DNA from: JABHQR01 sp043812455
Lineage (GTDB): Archaea > Nanobdellota > Nanobdellia > Woesearchaeales > GW2011-AR9
Direction: 5' to 3'
Assembly (NCBI GenBank): GCA_043812455.1
Contig: JBDRMB010000015.1
Span: forward strand, 1 to 56,162
Length of the DNA: 56,162 nt
In this document: piece after piece, positions 24,831-33,859 of the stretch
Layout of the letters: every line of letters begins with the position of its first letter
How positions within the stretch are numbered: position 1 is the first letter of the stretch
Notes under the pieces: generated by a model
What the model saw: only the letters and a program-made list of their open reading frames with translations
Database searches by the model: none
What the model was told of the DNA's origin: nothing
Made by a program: the position numbers and the translations under genes

Positions 24831-24846
24831 TTTTTTATTTCTTTAT

Positions 24847-25272
24847 GTGATTCAAACTATCAAGTTTAGAATGGCAATTAACAATTGGAAAATTTGGCGA
24901 AAGTTTGGGTTAGTTAAGGTTCCTGAACATGAAACAGTTAAACCTATTGAGGATTTAGGTGCAGTTGTCGATTTCTTGAAATTAGTTTCTCATGATGTTA
25001 AAGTATTAGTTCCAGAACTGGAAAAATTACAGGAGTTAGAGAAAGAAAAAGCTGTAGCAAAAGAAGGTCTTTTGCAAGTAAATCTGGAATCACAAGGAAT
25101 AATCTTTGAAAAAATATTATTACGTTATCAATCTTTAGAAGACGATGTTTCAGTGAATGCTATTAGGGTAAAAAAGGTTGCACGGGAGTTCTTAAACAAT
25201 TGTGAAAAAGCAGGACTGAAAGATTATGCTAAAGAAAAGAAAAAGGATTTGAAGTGGAAACTTCGTTGGTAG
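24847..25272 (+). CDS. Hypothetical protein
   Basis: This protein of up to 141 residues is basic at both ends and predicted helical, with a middle coiled-coil-like stretch (LEKLQELEKEKAVAKEGLL). I do not recognise it. The start is either GTG at 24847 or ATG at 24871 (MAINNWKIW); the latter is the first ATG and looks natural. It converges with the DUF655 gene, nine bases away. Confidence 0.65.
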   Translation: MIQTIKFRMAINNWKIWRKFGLVKVPEHETVKPIEDLGAVVDFLKLVSHDVKVLVPELEKLQELEKEKAVAKEGLLQVNLESQGIIFEKILLRYQSLEDDVSVNAIRVKKVAREFLNNCEKAGLKDYAKEKKKDLKWKLRW

Positions 25273-25281
25273 AATAAAAAA

Positions 25282-25842
25282 TTAAGGTTTAGTAAAAATT
25301 CTGTACTTCTCTTTACCTTGTATTTCTGAAATTATCCGTTTTATAATAATTGACTTTGGATCAGGTAATAATTTTACTCTATTCTTTAGATCTTCAAAAC
25401 TCTCAAACGGTTTTTCGGTCCTTGCAGCAAGTACCATGTTCATATGTTTTTTACCAAGTCCTGGTAAAAGTTCTAACTGGTGCATTCTTAATGACAGTGG
25501 TTGTGCTTTGTTAAAGAATTCAATAAACTGTGCTTCTTTTTTACTTACAACCTTACTAATTGCGTGTTCCAGTTCACTTCTTGCAGTAGAACTAAGCTTT
25601 TCATAAGGAATTCTACCTTTTGTGTGGTGGATTTCTTCTCTTTTACCTTCACCAATGTAAACTTCTTGCATCGGTTGCAGAAAAACATCTTTCTTTGGAA
25701 CGAGTTCTAAGATTGTCAAATGTTCAGTACCAATTGCTTGAGCTACCGCTGCTTTTGAGAAACTACTGTTGCCACTCATCGCATAACCATTTTTCAGATA
25801 GTCTAGGATAATAGCATTCTCTTCTGCGTTAGATCTTTCCAT
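25282..25842 (-). CDS. DUF655 putative RNA-binding protein
   Basis: 186 residues. The archaeal DUF655 family combines an S1-like beta barrel with a helix-hairpin-helix. The barrel includes LTILELVPKKDVFLQPMQEVYIG and KGRIPYEKLSSTARSEL. The HhH reads RMHQLELLPGLGKKHMNMVL. It is last in the widely conserved archaeal run L21e - RpoF - DUF655, 122 bases after rpoF, and probably works in translation or rRNA processing. Confidence 0.92.
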   Translation of the reverse strand: MERSNAEENAIILDYLKNGYAMSGNSSFSKAAVAQAIGTEHLTILELVPKKDVFLQPMQEVYIGEGKREEIHHTKGRIPYEKLSSTARSELEHAISKVVSKKEAQFIEFFNKAQPLSLRMHQLELLPGLGKKHMNMVLAARTEKPFESFEDLKNRVKLLPDPKSIIIKRIISEIQGKEKYRIFTKP

Positions 25843-25964
25843 TTTACAATTTCCACCCCTTGGAACTGTCTAGAAATACTTTTAAGTTAATAAAGCTTAT
25901 TGTTTTAGACTTTCTACACCTAAAAAACTTTAAGAAAATCATAAAAAATTAGATGAATCAAAAC

Positions 25965-26309
25965 CTAAACAATCTTCTTAACTTCATCAACAATTGCTTG
26001 CTGATCTTTTTTAGGTAGTGTTAAAGGATATGCTTGCAAAACAACTCTCAAATCTTCAACATCTTTTGGTAAGAAATCAGTAATTTTTGAAATGTGTTCG
26101 TCTTTTAATCGAGTTAAGTTCAAACCTTCTAGGCCTTTCCTTAAATTTTCGTAATCTTTGGCACTAATTTTCACGAAAGCGTCCATGTGCTCTTTAGTTT
26201 TCTGAGATAATAAACCTAATTCTTCATCTCTTTTTTCAATATCTTTCATGATATTTTTAACTTCTGCCAAAGCGATTGGCTTCTCTTCTAAAATTTCTGG
26301 ATTGGTCAT
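25965..26309 (-). CDS. rpoF: RNA polymerase subunit RpoF (Rpb4)
   Basis: This 114-residue protein fits RpoF, the partner of RpoE in the stalk of archaeal RNA polymerase. It has the short N-terminal strand region (EILEEKPIALAEVKNIM) and the helical HRDC-like C-terminal part (ARISK...HISKITDFLPKDVEDLRVVLQ; the LPKDVEDLR element is diagnostic). It begins 23 bases after rpl21e, in the classic archaeal operon order. Confidence 0.93.
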   Translation of the reverse strand: MTNPEILEEKPIALAEVKNIMKDIEKRDEELGLLSQKTKEHMDAFVKISAKDYENLRKGLEGLNLTRLKDEHISKITDFLPKDVEDLRVVLQAYPLTLPKKDQQAIVDEVKKIV

Positions 26310-26332
26310 TTTATTTTTTTATTAACTCAATT

Positions 26333-26626
26333 TTACTTTAATCTAATCATATGAATTGGATGAACAACTAAAGTTTTAATTTTACCACCATCCTTAATTT
26401 CCACTTCGTAACATCGACCTTTTTTGCCAGTAATTTTTCCAGCTCTACCGTGAAATCTTGGAAAAAATTGTCCTTTAGCGATTGCAGAATTAATTTTTAA
26501 TCCTACTCGGTCACCGTTTTCGAACTGTTGGAAATATTTACTTAAAGGAATCTTACCTTTTTCAGCGGGCTTCCGTTTAAGTTTGCTCCTAGTTTTTCTT
26601 CGGCATGTACCTATTCTTGTAACCAT
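26333..26626 (-). CDS. rpl21e: Ribosomal protein L21e
   Basis: This 97-residue L21e is a large-subunit protein with an SH3-like barrel. Diagnostic segments: GTCRRKTRSKLKRKP, GKIPLSKYFQQFENGDRV, GRFHGRAG-like (FPRFHGRAGKITGKKGRCYEVEI) and HPIHMIRLK at the end. The true start is the ATG at 26626; 27 codons of open frame before it are leader sequence. First gene of the rpl21e-rpoF-DUF655 operon. Confidence 0.95.
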   Translation of the reverse strand: MVTRIGTCRRKTRSKLKRKPAEKGKIPLSKYFQQFENGDRVGLKINSAIAKGQFFPRFHGRAGKITGKKGRCYEVEIKDGGKIKTLVVHPIHMIRLK

Positions 26627-26786
26627 ATCTGGTTTTATTTTAATGAAAGGTTTATAAAACTTATGGTTGATTTTTGATAAAGTAGGTATGTAGAGCAATA
26701 TTTGCACAGTATCTTTAAAATATCTTTAAGGATCTTTAAGGGAAAGTAAGTTTAAAGAAAGTTAGAAACCGGAATAAGTAACTGGG

Positions 26787-28583
26787 ATGCATAATAAAAA
26801 ACAAGAATTGAAAATGAGTAAGGAATTTTATCAAGAAATTATTAAGGAACTAAAAGAGAATGATTTTACAGAAAGACAGTTCGCTAAACTGAAACGAGAT
26901 CTGTGCCTGAAACATAGCATGAAAACTATTCCTACTAACATTCAAATTTTAATGCATTTGCCAGAAGAAGAAATTTCACAATTAAAACATAAATTAGTGA
27001 CCAAACCAGTAAGAAGTATTTCCGGTGTGGCACCAGTAGCAATAATGACTAAACCAATGCCTTGCCCGCACGCTAAAACTGTTGGACCGTGCATAATGTG
27101 TCCTGGTGGTGTTGACAGTTCTTTTGGTAATGTGCCCCAATCTTATACCGGTAAAGAACCAGCAACAATGCGCGGTATTAGAAACAAGTATGATCCTTAT
27201 TTTCAAGTGTTTAACCGCCTAGAACAGTATATTATTCTTGGACATAACTGTGAAAAAGTTGAACTGATTTTAATGGGCGGTACTTTTCCAAGCTTTCCTT
27301 TAGAATATCAAGAAGAATTTGTCAAATATGCATTCAAGGCAATGAATGACTTCTCTGAAATGTTTTATGTTGATAATGAATTTGATTATGTTAAATTCAA
27401 AGAATTTTTTGAATTGCCTGTTGAATTTGGTCAATTAGGAGATAAAGATCGAATTGCGCGGATTCAGTCAAAGTTAAGTGAACTGCATGGTAAATGTGAA
27501 TTAGTTGATATGCAGAAAAATAACGAAACTGCAAAAATTAAATGTGTGGCTTTGTGTATCGAAACTCGTCCAGATTATGGGATGCTTGAACATGGCAATC
27601 AAATGTTAAGATTGGGTTGCACTCGTGTGGAGTTAGGTGTGCAGTCTGTGTATGATGATGTTTTGGAAAAGATCAGGCGTGGACATACTGCAGCAGATAC
27701 AATTAAGTCTATCAAAGTTTTGAAAGATTTAGGATTTAAGATTGCAGCACATTACATGCCCGGATTAATGAGTCTAGTGGAGAAAGATGGAATTAAAGCA
27801 CGTGAAATGGACTTAGAAGGGATGAAACAGTTGTTCTATGATCCTAACTATAAACCAGACATGTTAAAATTATATCCTTGTATGGTAACTAAAGGAACTG
27901 AATTATACAATATTTGGAAAAAAGGTGATTACCGGCCATTGGATACAGAACAAGCAGCTAAACTTATTGCAGAGTTCAAACCGTTCATTCCAGAATATTG
28001 TAGGGTTCAAAGAGTGCAGCGTGACATTCCGAGTTATCAGATTGAAGCAGGAGTTGACATGACCAACCTTCGGCAGTACATGATGCAAAAGTATAATCCA
28101 AAATGTAAATGTATCCGGTGTCGCGAACCGAAAGGTAGGGATATTAATTGGGACAAAGTTGAACTTAACGTTGAAGAGTACGAAGCATCTGAAGGTAAAG
28201 AATTTTTCATATCTTTAGTTGATACTGGTGAGAATCATGATTATTTGCTCGGATTCTTACGATTACGTTTTCCTTCAGAATCTGCTTTTGGCAATGAGGA
28301 GTTTAAGAGTTCTAGACCGGAAATTACAAAAACTACTGCTTTAATAAGAGAACTGCATGTTTATGGTACTGCAACTGCACTTGGTGAAGAAGGTTCAGTA
28401 CAACATCGCGGACTAGGAAAACAGTTAATGGCAAAAGCTGAAGAGATTGCTAAAAAGCACGAAAAAAATAAAATTGTAGTTATTTCTGGAATTGGTGTTA
28501 GGGGCTATTATTACAAACTTGGTTACAGTTTAGAAGGACCTTACGCTGTGAAAAAGTTTAGGATAAGCGAAGAGTTTAAATAG
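26787..28583 (+). CDS. elp3: tRNA uridine-34 carboxymethyl transferase Elp3
   Basis: 598 residues. Elp3 joins a radical SAM domain to a GNAT acetyltransferase and uses acetyl-CoA to modify wobble uridine of tRNA. Visible: CPHAKTVGPCIMCPGG (C93, C102, C105), KYDPYFQVFNRLEQ, LILMGGTFPSFP, CIETRPDYG, TRVELGVQSVYDDVL and RVQRDIPSYQIEAGVDMTNLRQ. The GNAT part has LIRELHVYGTAT and HRGLGKQLMAKAEEIA. Archaea use Elp3 alone, without the eukaryotic complex. A second possible start is the ATG at 26814. Complete, no defect seen. Confidence 0.96.
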   Translation: MHNKKQELKMSKEFYQEIIKELKENDFTERQFAKLKRDLCLKHSMKTIPTNIQILMHLPEEEISQLKHKLVTKPVRSISGVAPVAIMTKPMPCPHAKTVGPCIMCPGGVDSSFGNVPQSYTGKEPATMRGIRNKYDPYFQVFNRLEQYIILGHNCEKVELILMGGTFPSFPLEYQEEFVKYAFKAMNDFSEMFYVDNEFDYVKFKEFFELPVEFGQLGDKDRIARIQSKLSELHGKCELVDMQKNNETAKIKCVALCIETRPDYGMLEHGNQMLRLGCTRVELGVQSVYDDVLEKIRRGHTAADTIKSIKVLKDLGFKIAAHYMPGLMSLVEKDGIKAREMDLEGMKQLFYDPNYKPDMLKLYPCMVTKGTELYNIWKKGDYRPLDTEQAAKLIAEFKPFIPEYCRVQRVQRDIPSYQIEAGVDMTNLRQYMMQKYNPKCKCIRCREPKGRDINWDKVELNVEEYEASEGKEFFISLVDTGENHDYLLGFLRLRFPSESAFGNEEFKSSRPEITKTTALIRELHVYGTATALGEEGSVQHRGLGKQLMAKAEEIAKKHEKNKIVVISGIGVRGYYYKLGYSLEGPYAVKKFRISEEFK

Positions 28584-28651
28584 AATAAACTTTTATTTCT
28601 ATAGTAATTTAGACTAAATATTACATTCGAGGTTTTTGGAGAGGTGGATAA

Positions 28652-30118
28652 ATGAATATTGCAAAATCTTTTTCCCGATCAGTATTATCACTTATAATCA
28701 TTGGAATACTTGTTTCTTTGTTGAGCTCTTTAGCATTGGCAGATTCAGATATTACTTCACTAGTTATTGAAAACACAATATCTTTTGGTGAAAGTGCTGA
28801 ATTTAATTTAAGCATAACTAACAATGCCGGTGTCAGTCAAAGTTATACAATCTATTCCTTAACAAGCGGGCAAGGATGGTCAATTGATCCTTATCCATTA
28901 AGTGATAAAGTTGTTGAAAATGTTGCACCTGGAAAAACTTATACAACTTCTATTAGGGGTTGGCCGTTAGAAGATTTTGAACCTGGGATCTATTATCTTA
29001 ATGTACAAATTGACGGTGATTTAGGCGAATCTTATGAAATACCTTTGAAAGTTTACTTTTCATCCATGGATGAACCAAGTTATTTCCCCTCACTTGATGT
29101 CGAGATTGATATTGAAGATAAAATTGATCCTCAAGAAGTTCAGTCAGTATTGATTCATCTTGAAAATCGTAATCCCTTAAATCTGTCTGGTTTGGTAATC
29201 AAACTGCAAAGTGAAGCTGAAGGATTTAATGCCGAACGGGAAATTGATTTAGCTCCTTTAGAAAGTAAAACTTTAGAATTTACTATTGAAATGGATCCGT
29301 TCCAGCAACCTAAGGATTATTACTTGTTCGTAACTTTTGAAATGTATGGAGAAACAGTAAAGGTTGAAGATGTTAAATTTGAAGTGGTATCATTAGAAAC
29401 TCCTTTTACTTATGAATTGGAAGAAGAAACAATTTTCTTGAAAAAATTTCAGAGTATCGTCGTTGAAAATGACGGTAATTCAGAGAATACACAAAAGTTC
29501 AAATATCAAATTAACGGGTTCCAAGCATTATTTGTAAAATCTGAAGGGGACATTATCCGAGAAAATGGTAATACCTATTTAGCTTGGGATTTAGAATTAA
29601 AACCCGGTGAAGCTGCTATAGTTCAAGCAACTTACAATTATCGATTATTACTTTATTTAGCAATATTCTTTGTTGCCTTCTTGATTTTTTACTTCTTTGT
29701 ACGGTCACCAATCGTGATCCGTAAAGGCGTAATTACTACAGAAGGCAATGAAGGCGCATTAAATGAAATCAAGATTGCGTTAGAAATTAAGAATAAAAGC
29801 AAAAAACCAGTTAATGATTTGACTGTTACTGATACGATCCCGGGAATTGCTAACCTTGAGAAAAGTTTAGATTTAGGTACTTTGAAACCTCAACAAGTGT
29901 TAAACACTAAGCAAGGAACCAAAATTGTTTGGAATCTAGCAGAACTGGAAGCTAAAGAACATCGAATTATCACTTACAAAGTCCGAACCAAACTTAACGT
30001 CTTAGGTACTTTTAAGTTACCACGAGCAGTTGTTGAATTTAACAAGAAGCGCGGTAATGGTAAAAAGGCGTACTCTAACGTTTTCCGTCTTGATGCTGGA
30101 AAGGTAGAAGATAATTGA
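28652..30118 (+). CDS. Exported membrane-anchored protein with NEW3/DUF11-like beta domains
   Basis: 488 residues. A signal peptide (first ~30) precedes two or three beta-sandwich-like domains of the kind found in archaeal surface proteins. One transmembrane helix is at ~329-349 (LLLYLAIFFVAFLIFYFFV). After it comes a DUF11-like domain (LNEIKIALEIKNKSKKPVNDLTVTDTIPG). A GAGGTGG ribosome site lies seven bases before the ATG. sepF follows in the same direction. A cell-envelope role is inferred; no enzyme motif is visible. Confidence 0.75.
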   Translation: MNIAKSFSRSVLSLIIIGILVSLLSSLALADSDITSLVIENTISFGESAEFNLSITNNAGVSQSYTIYSLTSGQGWSIDPYPLSDKVVENVAPGKTYTTSIRGWPLEDFEPGIYYLNVQIDGDLGESYEIPLKVYFSSMDEPSYFPSLDVEIDIEDKIDPQEVQSVLIHLENRNPLNLSGLVIKLQSEAEGFNAEREIDLAPLESKTLEFTIEMDPFQQPKDYYLFVTFEMYGETVKVEDVKFEVVSLETPFTYELEEETIFLKKFQSIVVENDGNSENTQKFKYQINGFQALFVKSEGDIIRENGNTYLAWDLELKPGEAAIVQATYNYRLLLYLAIFFVAFLIFYFFVRSPIVIRKGVITTEGNEGALNEIKIALEIKNKSKKPVNDLTVTDTIPGIANLEKSLDLGTLKPQQVLNTKQGTKIVWNLAELEAKEHRIITYKVRTKLNVLGTFKLPRAVVEFNKKRGNGKKAYSNVFRLDAGKVEDN

Positions 30119-30199
30119 TTTTTAGCCTTGTTAAGTTTTTTTTAGAACTTAATTGTTGGGTAATAGCTAGAATGTAATAGTTTTTCCACAATAAAAACA

Positions 30200-30208
30200 T
30201 TTAAATAT
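30200..30208 (+). promoter_or_regulatory. TATA box for sepF
   Basis: TTTAAATAT lies about 80 bases before the sepF ATG, giving a predicted leader of ~55 bases with the ribosome-binding GAGGGTAGGTG ending six bases before the start. Confidence 0.5.
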
Positions 30209-30284
30209 CCTTGAAGTTTTCAATTTTGAAGGATTTATAATAATAATAATCAACTAACACAGTCTTAGTGAGGGTAGGTGCAAA

Positions 30285-30680
30285 ATGAAAGACTTTTTTT
30301 TACAGTTAAAAGAAAAATTTTCCCGGCCATCTAGCAACGATGAAGAAATGCTGGAGGATGGTGAAAGTTATGTAGAGGTGGGAGTACATAAAGCTCCTAC
30401 TGAGGATCGAAGCAAAGTTATCGTCCGTCCGTACGTGATGGAAGACTTTGAAGACATAAAAACTGTCTTAGATGCTTTGCGAGAAGGTAACACTGTAGCT
30501 TTAATTAATATTAAACCTTTAAAGGATAAAGATTTAATTGAGCTTAAGAGAGCTGTTAACAAACTTCGTAAGACTTGTGAAGCCATTGATGGTGACATTG
30601 CAGGTTTTGGAGAAGATTACATTGTGGCAGTACCTTACTTTGCTAGAATCCATAGAGAGAAAAGTATTCTTGTTGAATAG
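30285..30680 (+). CDS. sepF: Cell division protein SepF (FtsZ membrane anchor)
   Basis: 131 residues. SepF links FtsZ filaments to the membrane in archaea. The first residues MKDFFLQLKEKF form an amphipathic helix for membrane binding. After a short acidic linker comes the SepF core (KVIVRPYVMEDFEDIKTVLDALREGNTVALINIKPL...LKRAVNKLRKTCEAIDGDIAGFG...VAVPY). Length and motifs fit archaeal SepF. No ftsZ is in the window. Confidence 0.9.
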   Translation: MKDFFLQLKEKFSRPSSNDEEMLEDGESYVEVGVHKAPTEDRSKVIVRPYVMEDFEDIKTVLDALREGNTVALINIKPLKDKDLIELKRAVNKLRKTCEAIDGDIAGFGEDYIVAVPYFARIHREKSILVE

Positions 30681-30715
30681 GTTTATTTTTTTCTAATTTT
30701 TTTTTTACTTTAGTT
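30681..30715 (+). terminator. T-rich terminator of sepF
   Basis: The stop codon is followed by TTTTTTT and then a run of ten T. A further ~200 AT-rich bases hold no gene, only a TATA-like TTTAAATAG (30850-30858) for the next gene. Confidence 0.45.
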
Positions 30716-30923
30716 TTTGTTATGTTCTTGTGATATTTATACTCTTTTTACTATAGTGGGGGACAAAGATTTTTGTCACGAACTATTTAGAAAAAGGTAA
30801 AAATAAAATTCATTATTTTTTTCTTTTTCTATAGTTTAGAACTGGGAAACATTTAAATAGGTTAATTATCTTCTTAAGCGTAACTTAAATTTATTTAATT
30901 ATCATAAAAGAGGTGTGTTGGAA

Positions 30924-32294
30924 ATGAAAAAAGGATATATTCTGTTAATGTTTCTAATTTTAGGTGTAGTTATGTCACAAGCAGTAATGGCTGCGCCGTT
31001 AGAATTTTTAGGTAATGCTTTTGAAACTGTTGTTGGTTGGGGTTCTTTAGATTTCTTGGGCAGTAGTGATGGTCAAGTAATTGGATTTATTAGAATTTTA
31101 TTAGCGGTCTTGATTTTTACAATTTTTTATGCTTTGTCAGGCACGTTGGGTCAATATATTTCAAAAAATATTGGAATTACCATTTCAGTAATTCTTGCCT
31201 TGATATCTGCCATTGCAATTCCTAGCGGAGTTATAGCAGCAATACTTGTTACTTACGGTACTTTAATGTCGTTTGTAATATTGGCAGCAGTACTCGCACC
31301 AGCAATTTGGTTTATAATCTTTACTTCGACAGAAACAAGAGCAATGGCTGCTTTTAAGTTGGCATGTTTAGGATTTATTACTTGGATAATTGGTCAAATC
31401 AATCTTCATCTAAGTAATATTGGAGTTGGGGTTCCTAGTGCTGCCGGTGGTTCTTGGGGTAATTTTGGAACTTGGGTTGATACTTTAACAAATTATGCGT
31501 ACTTGGTTCTTGTTGCTTTAGGAATTTACTTGGGTTACAAACTGATTGTTGGACCTGGTGGTCAGGAAGCTAAAGAGTGGGGACTTAAACAAGGTGGTAA
31601 GATTAAAGAGTGGGCTGGTAAGAAGTTAAAAAGTGAGTATAAGAGAACTAGAACTCGAACTTTGAACCAATTTGTTAGAGATGAAGCTGAGATGAAAGCT
31701 CTTGACAAAATACCAACTTCAGTTGATAATGCAATAATTTTGGTCAATAATACTATTGATGCTGGAGAAATTCAAAAGAATCATTGGGTTAGTGCTATGA
31801 CACCACATATGGATGCTGTGGCTGATGACTTTGATGATGCTTACAAACTGTTCAGGCAAGTTCAGAGAAGGACATACCGACAGCAAAGGGAAGCTAAACG
31901 ATTGATCAGTGAATTACAGAAAGAAAAAGCAATCGATGCTGCGGAAGTTAGAAGGTTGGAAGCTTTAGAAGCTAACATTCTGAAAAAACATGAAGAATCT
32001 TTAGATCATTTGAAGCATGGTATTGATAATGATCTTAAAGATGCTAATGTTGCGTTTACTAAGATTGATGGAAGAATGAAAACTAGAACTAGTCCTCTTA
32101 AGAATCTTGGTGCAGAACATGTACCAAAAACAACAAGTCCTGATATTGCACAAGCGCAATTGGAAGAAATGAGGGATAAGTTGGGAAGTTTGATACATAA
32201 AACCAATGGAGACGTTTCTAAAGCGATTAAAGCGGAAGATGAAGCAATTAAATTATTGAAAGGCTTCATGGCTGAAATAGAAAAGCTTTGGTAA
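30924..32294 (+). CDS. Membrane protein, fused paralogue of the 32529/33094 pair
   Basis: About 456 residues. A signal peptide (MKKGYILLMFLILGVVMSQAVMA) is followed by about six hydrophobic helices to residue ~215, then a ~240-residue soluble, mostly helical, charged region. The segment after the signal (APLEFLG...GSLDFLGSSDGQVIGFIRILLAVLIFTIFYAL) matches the start of the 32529 protein (ALEFLGVSSGYMVGAFIRILVWILIFTVFFAV). The later helix plus coiled-coil region matches the layout of 33094. I chose the ATG at 30924, eight bases after GAGGTG, over the upstream GTG. It might be a membrane pore or scaffold like TrbL/VirB6 proteins; not proven. Confidence 0.75.
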   Translation: MKKGYILLMFLILGVVMSQAVMAAPLEFLGNAFETVVGWGSLDFLGSSDGQVIGFIRILLAVLIFTIFYALSGTLGQYISKNIGITISVILALISAIAIPSGVIAAILVTYGTLMSFVILAAVLAPAIWFIIFTSTETRAMAAFKLACLGFITWIIGQINLHLSNIGVGVPSAAGGSWGNFGTWVDTLTNYAYLVLVALGIYLGYKLIVGPGGQEAKEWGLKQGGKIKEWAGKKLKSEYKRTRTRTLNQFVRDEAEMKALDKIPTSVDNAIILVNNTIDAGEIQKNHWVSAMTPHMDAVADDFDDAYKLFRQVQRRTYRQQREAKRLISELQKEKAIDAAEVRRLEALEANILKKHEESLDHLKHGIDNDLKDANVAFTKIDGRMKTRTSPLKNLGAEHVPKTTSPDIAQAQLEEMRDKLGSLIHKTNGDVSKAIKAEDEAIKLLKGFMAEIEKLW

Positions 32295-32356
32295 ATTTTT
32301 TCTTTTACTTTTTTTTCTCTTTTTCTTTTAAATTTTTGATTTGATATTTTTCTTCA

Positions 32357-32475
32357 GGTTAGCATCGACTCGCTCTTTCAAAGTTATTTTTGAGTACGGC
32401 GCCTCCCCGTAAGGGGCGTCACCCTCCGTAATCTTTCTAGAAATATGACGTACCGCTCGTGAATTGATGCTAACC
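32357..32475. ncRNA. Structured intergenic element C (candidate RNA)
   Basis: A 12-bp terminal helix, GGTTAGCATCGA (32357-32368) with TTGATGCTAACC (32464-32475, one G-U), encloses ~95 bases. Inside are ACT/AGT plus CAAA/TTTG pairings and a GC-rich stem TACGG/CCGTA capped by CGCC-CCCC-GTAA-GGGG-CG, a GNRA tetraloop. Such order in a 233-base gap of an AT-rich genome suggests a folded RNA. It does not fit tRNA, 5S, SRP or RNase P RNA. The strand is not known; a promoter-like CTTATAAAC follows at 32499 for the next gene. Confidence 0.55.
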
Positions 32476-32528
32476 TTTGAATTGGCATTGCCAAAAACCT
32501 TATAAACAAAAAAGTTATTCTTAGCTGT

Positions 32529-33092
32529 ATGAAAAGAAGTAGATGGGTGTTAAGCTTAGTTCTATTCAGTTTACTTAGTTTAGTTAGTATACCATCAGTT
32601 CTGGCAGCACCATCTATCGGAAGTATCTGGGACACGATCTTAAGAGCAGGAGCATTAGAATTCTTAGGAGTATCTAGCGGTTATATGGTCGGTGCATTTA
32701 TCAGAATTTTAGTTTGGATATTAATTTTTACAGTCTTCTTTGCAGTCTTATCAGCAATGGGCGGAGATGGTAAAGGCGGAGGCTGGGGTTTCAAATGGTT
32801 AAAGAAAAACCAAGCAATTGTAGTTGCAGCAGTCTTAGCAACTATTTCGGCTGTTGCAATGCCAGTAAACGTCTTGTTAGCAATCAGTGCTGGTTGGGCA
32901 ACTGCAGTATCTTTAATTTTGTTAGGTCTTCCAGTAGTAGGTATTGGTTATTTCTTGATGAAATGGCCAGGTAAAGATGAAAAGGGAAATAATTTAGAAG
33001 ACCGAGGAACATTATTCATGAAAGTTGTTATTTGTGCATTATTGTTGTGGATCTTAGGTGCAATGCAATATCATATTGGGGTGATTGTCTAA
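32529..33092 (+). CDS. Membrane protein, N-terminal-half paralogue
   Basis: This 187-residue protein has a signal peptide (cleavage near VLA) and about four hydrophobic helices. ALEFLGVSSGYMVGAFIRILVWILIFTVFF parallels the N-terminal half of the 30924 protein. A Gly-rich loop (GGDGKGGGWGFKW) follows helix 2. A TATA element about 28 bases upstream makes it leaderless. The next gene starts one base after its stop, so both subunits are probably made together. Confidence 0.75.
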   Translation: MKRSRWVLSLVLFSLLSLVSIPSVLAAPSIGSIWDTILRAGALEFLGVSSGYMVGAFIRILVWILIFTVFFAVLSAMGGDGKGGGWGFKWLKKNQAIVVAAVLATISAVAMPVNVLLAISAGWATAVSLILLGLPVVGIGYFLMKWPGKDEKGNNLEDRGTLFMKVVICALLLWILGAMQYHIGVIV

Positions 33093-33093
33093 A

Positions 33094-33789
33094 ATGGCAG
33101 ATCCAACAGCTCCAGTTTACATTGCAGCAGCTCAGTTTATTGGATATGCTATGTTATTAGTTGGTATTTTACTTGCTTATTACTTAATCAGGTTTATTGC
33201 AACTTTCCTTGCTGAAGATAATGACAATTGGGCAGAGAAAGGTCAGAACATCAGAAAATTTGTTGAAAGTGAGATGGATGAGTCAAAAATCAGTGATACG
33301 ATTGGCAATGAACGAAAAGTATTAGATACTGCGTTAAGTTTTGTTTTACAAGCAGAACAAGCAGCTGACCAATTACATGATGATGAATTGAAAGAGAAAA
33401 CTAAAAGTGCCATTATTGATGCTGAAAGTGTAATACACAAAATTGAAAGTAATTTGAATAAAGCTAAACGTGCTTTACATGCATTTAAGTTACATGCTCG
33501 GCGTGAAGATCATACCTTTGCCAGAGATTTATATCGTCTTTGTGTCCATGATATTGAAGCGTTTGAAAAAGTTATTAAAGGTAATAAATTGGATGTTGCT
33601 GATCCAGACTGGGCGAGAAAAGTAGGATTGATTAAAACAGGTACTAACACACTTATTATTAATTGTGGTACATTGCATACTAAGATTCAAGATTACATTA
33701 ACAAAAGAGCTGATGACATCCGCAAAGCTGTTGAAGAAACTAGAAAGAGAAAATCTGCGGCGGCAACTGCAGGATCTAGAACTCCTTAA
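33094..33789 (+). CDS. Membrane protein with coiled-coil tail, C-terminal-half paralogue
   Basis: About 231 residues from the ATG at 33094 (MADPTAPVY). One hydrophobic helix near residues 14-35 (AMLLVGILLAYYLIRFIATF) is followed by ~190 soluble, strongly helical residues. That is the same order as the second half of the 30924 protein (YAYLVLVALGIYLGYKLI, then helices). It follows the 32529 gene after one base. A partner subunit of the same membrane complex is likely; biochemical role unknown. Confidence 0.75.
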   Translation: MADPTAPVYIAAAQFIGYAMLLVGILLAYYLIRFIATFLAEDNDNWAEKGQNIRKFVESEMDESKISDTIGNERKVLDTALSFVLQAEQAADQLHDDELKEKTKSAIIDAESVIHKIESNLNKAKRALHAFKLHARREDHTFARDLYRLCVHDIEAFEKVIKGNKLDVADPDWARKVGLIKTGTNTLIINCGTLHTKIQDYINKRADDIRKAVEETRKRKSAAATAGSRTP

Positions 33790-33859
33790 ATTAATTGATA
33801 AAATATTTAACTAACTGCTAAAATTTGTTTAAAAAATTCTAAGAAATTAATGGTTAAAA

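Noticed and set aside
32357..32475. tRNA or 5S rRNA
   Set aside because: The closing helix is 12 bp, not 7, no T-loop is present on either strand, and conserved 5S rRNA segments are absent.
32384..32635. 83-residue minus-strand ORF
   Set aside because: It crosses the structured element C and the signal-peptide region of the 32529 gene; the translation has no family features.
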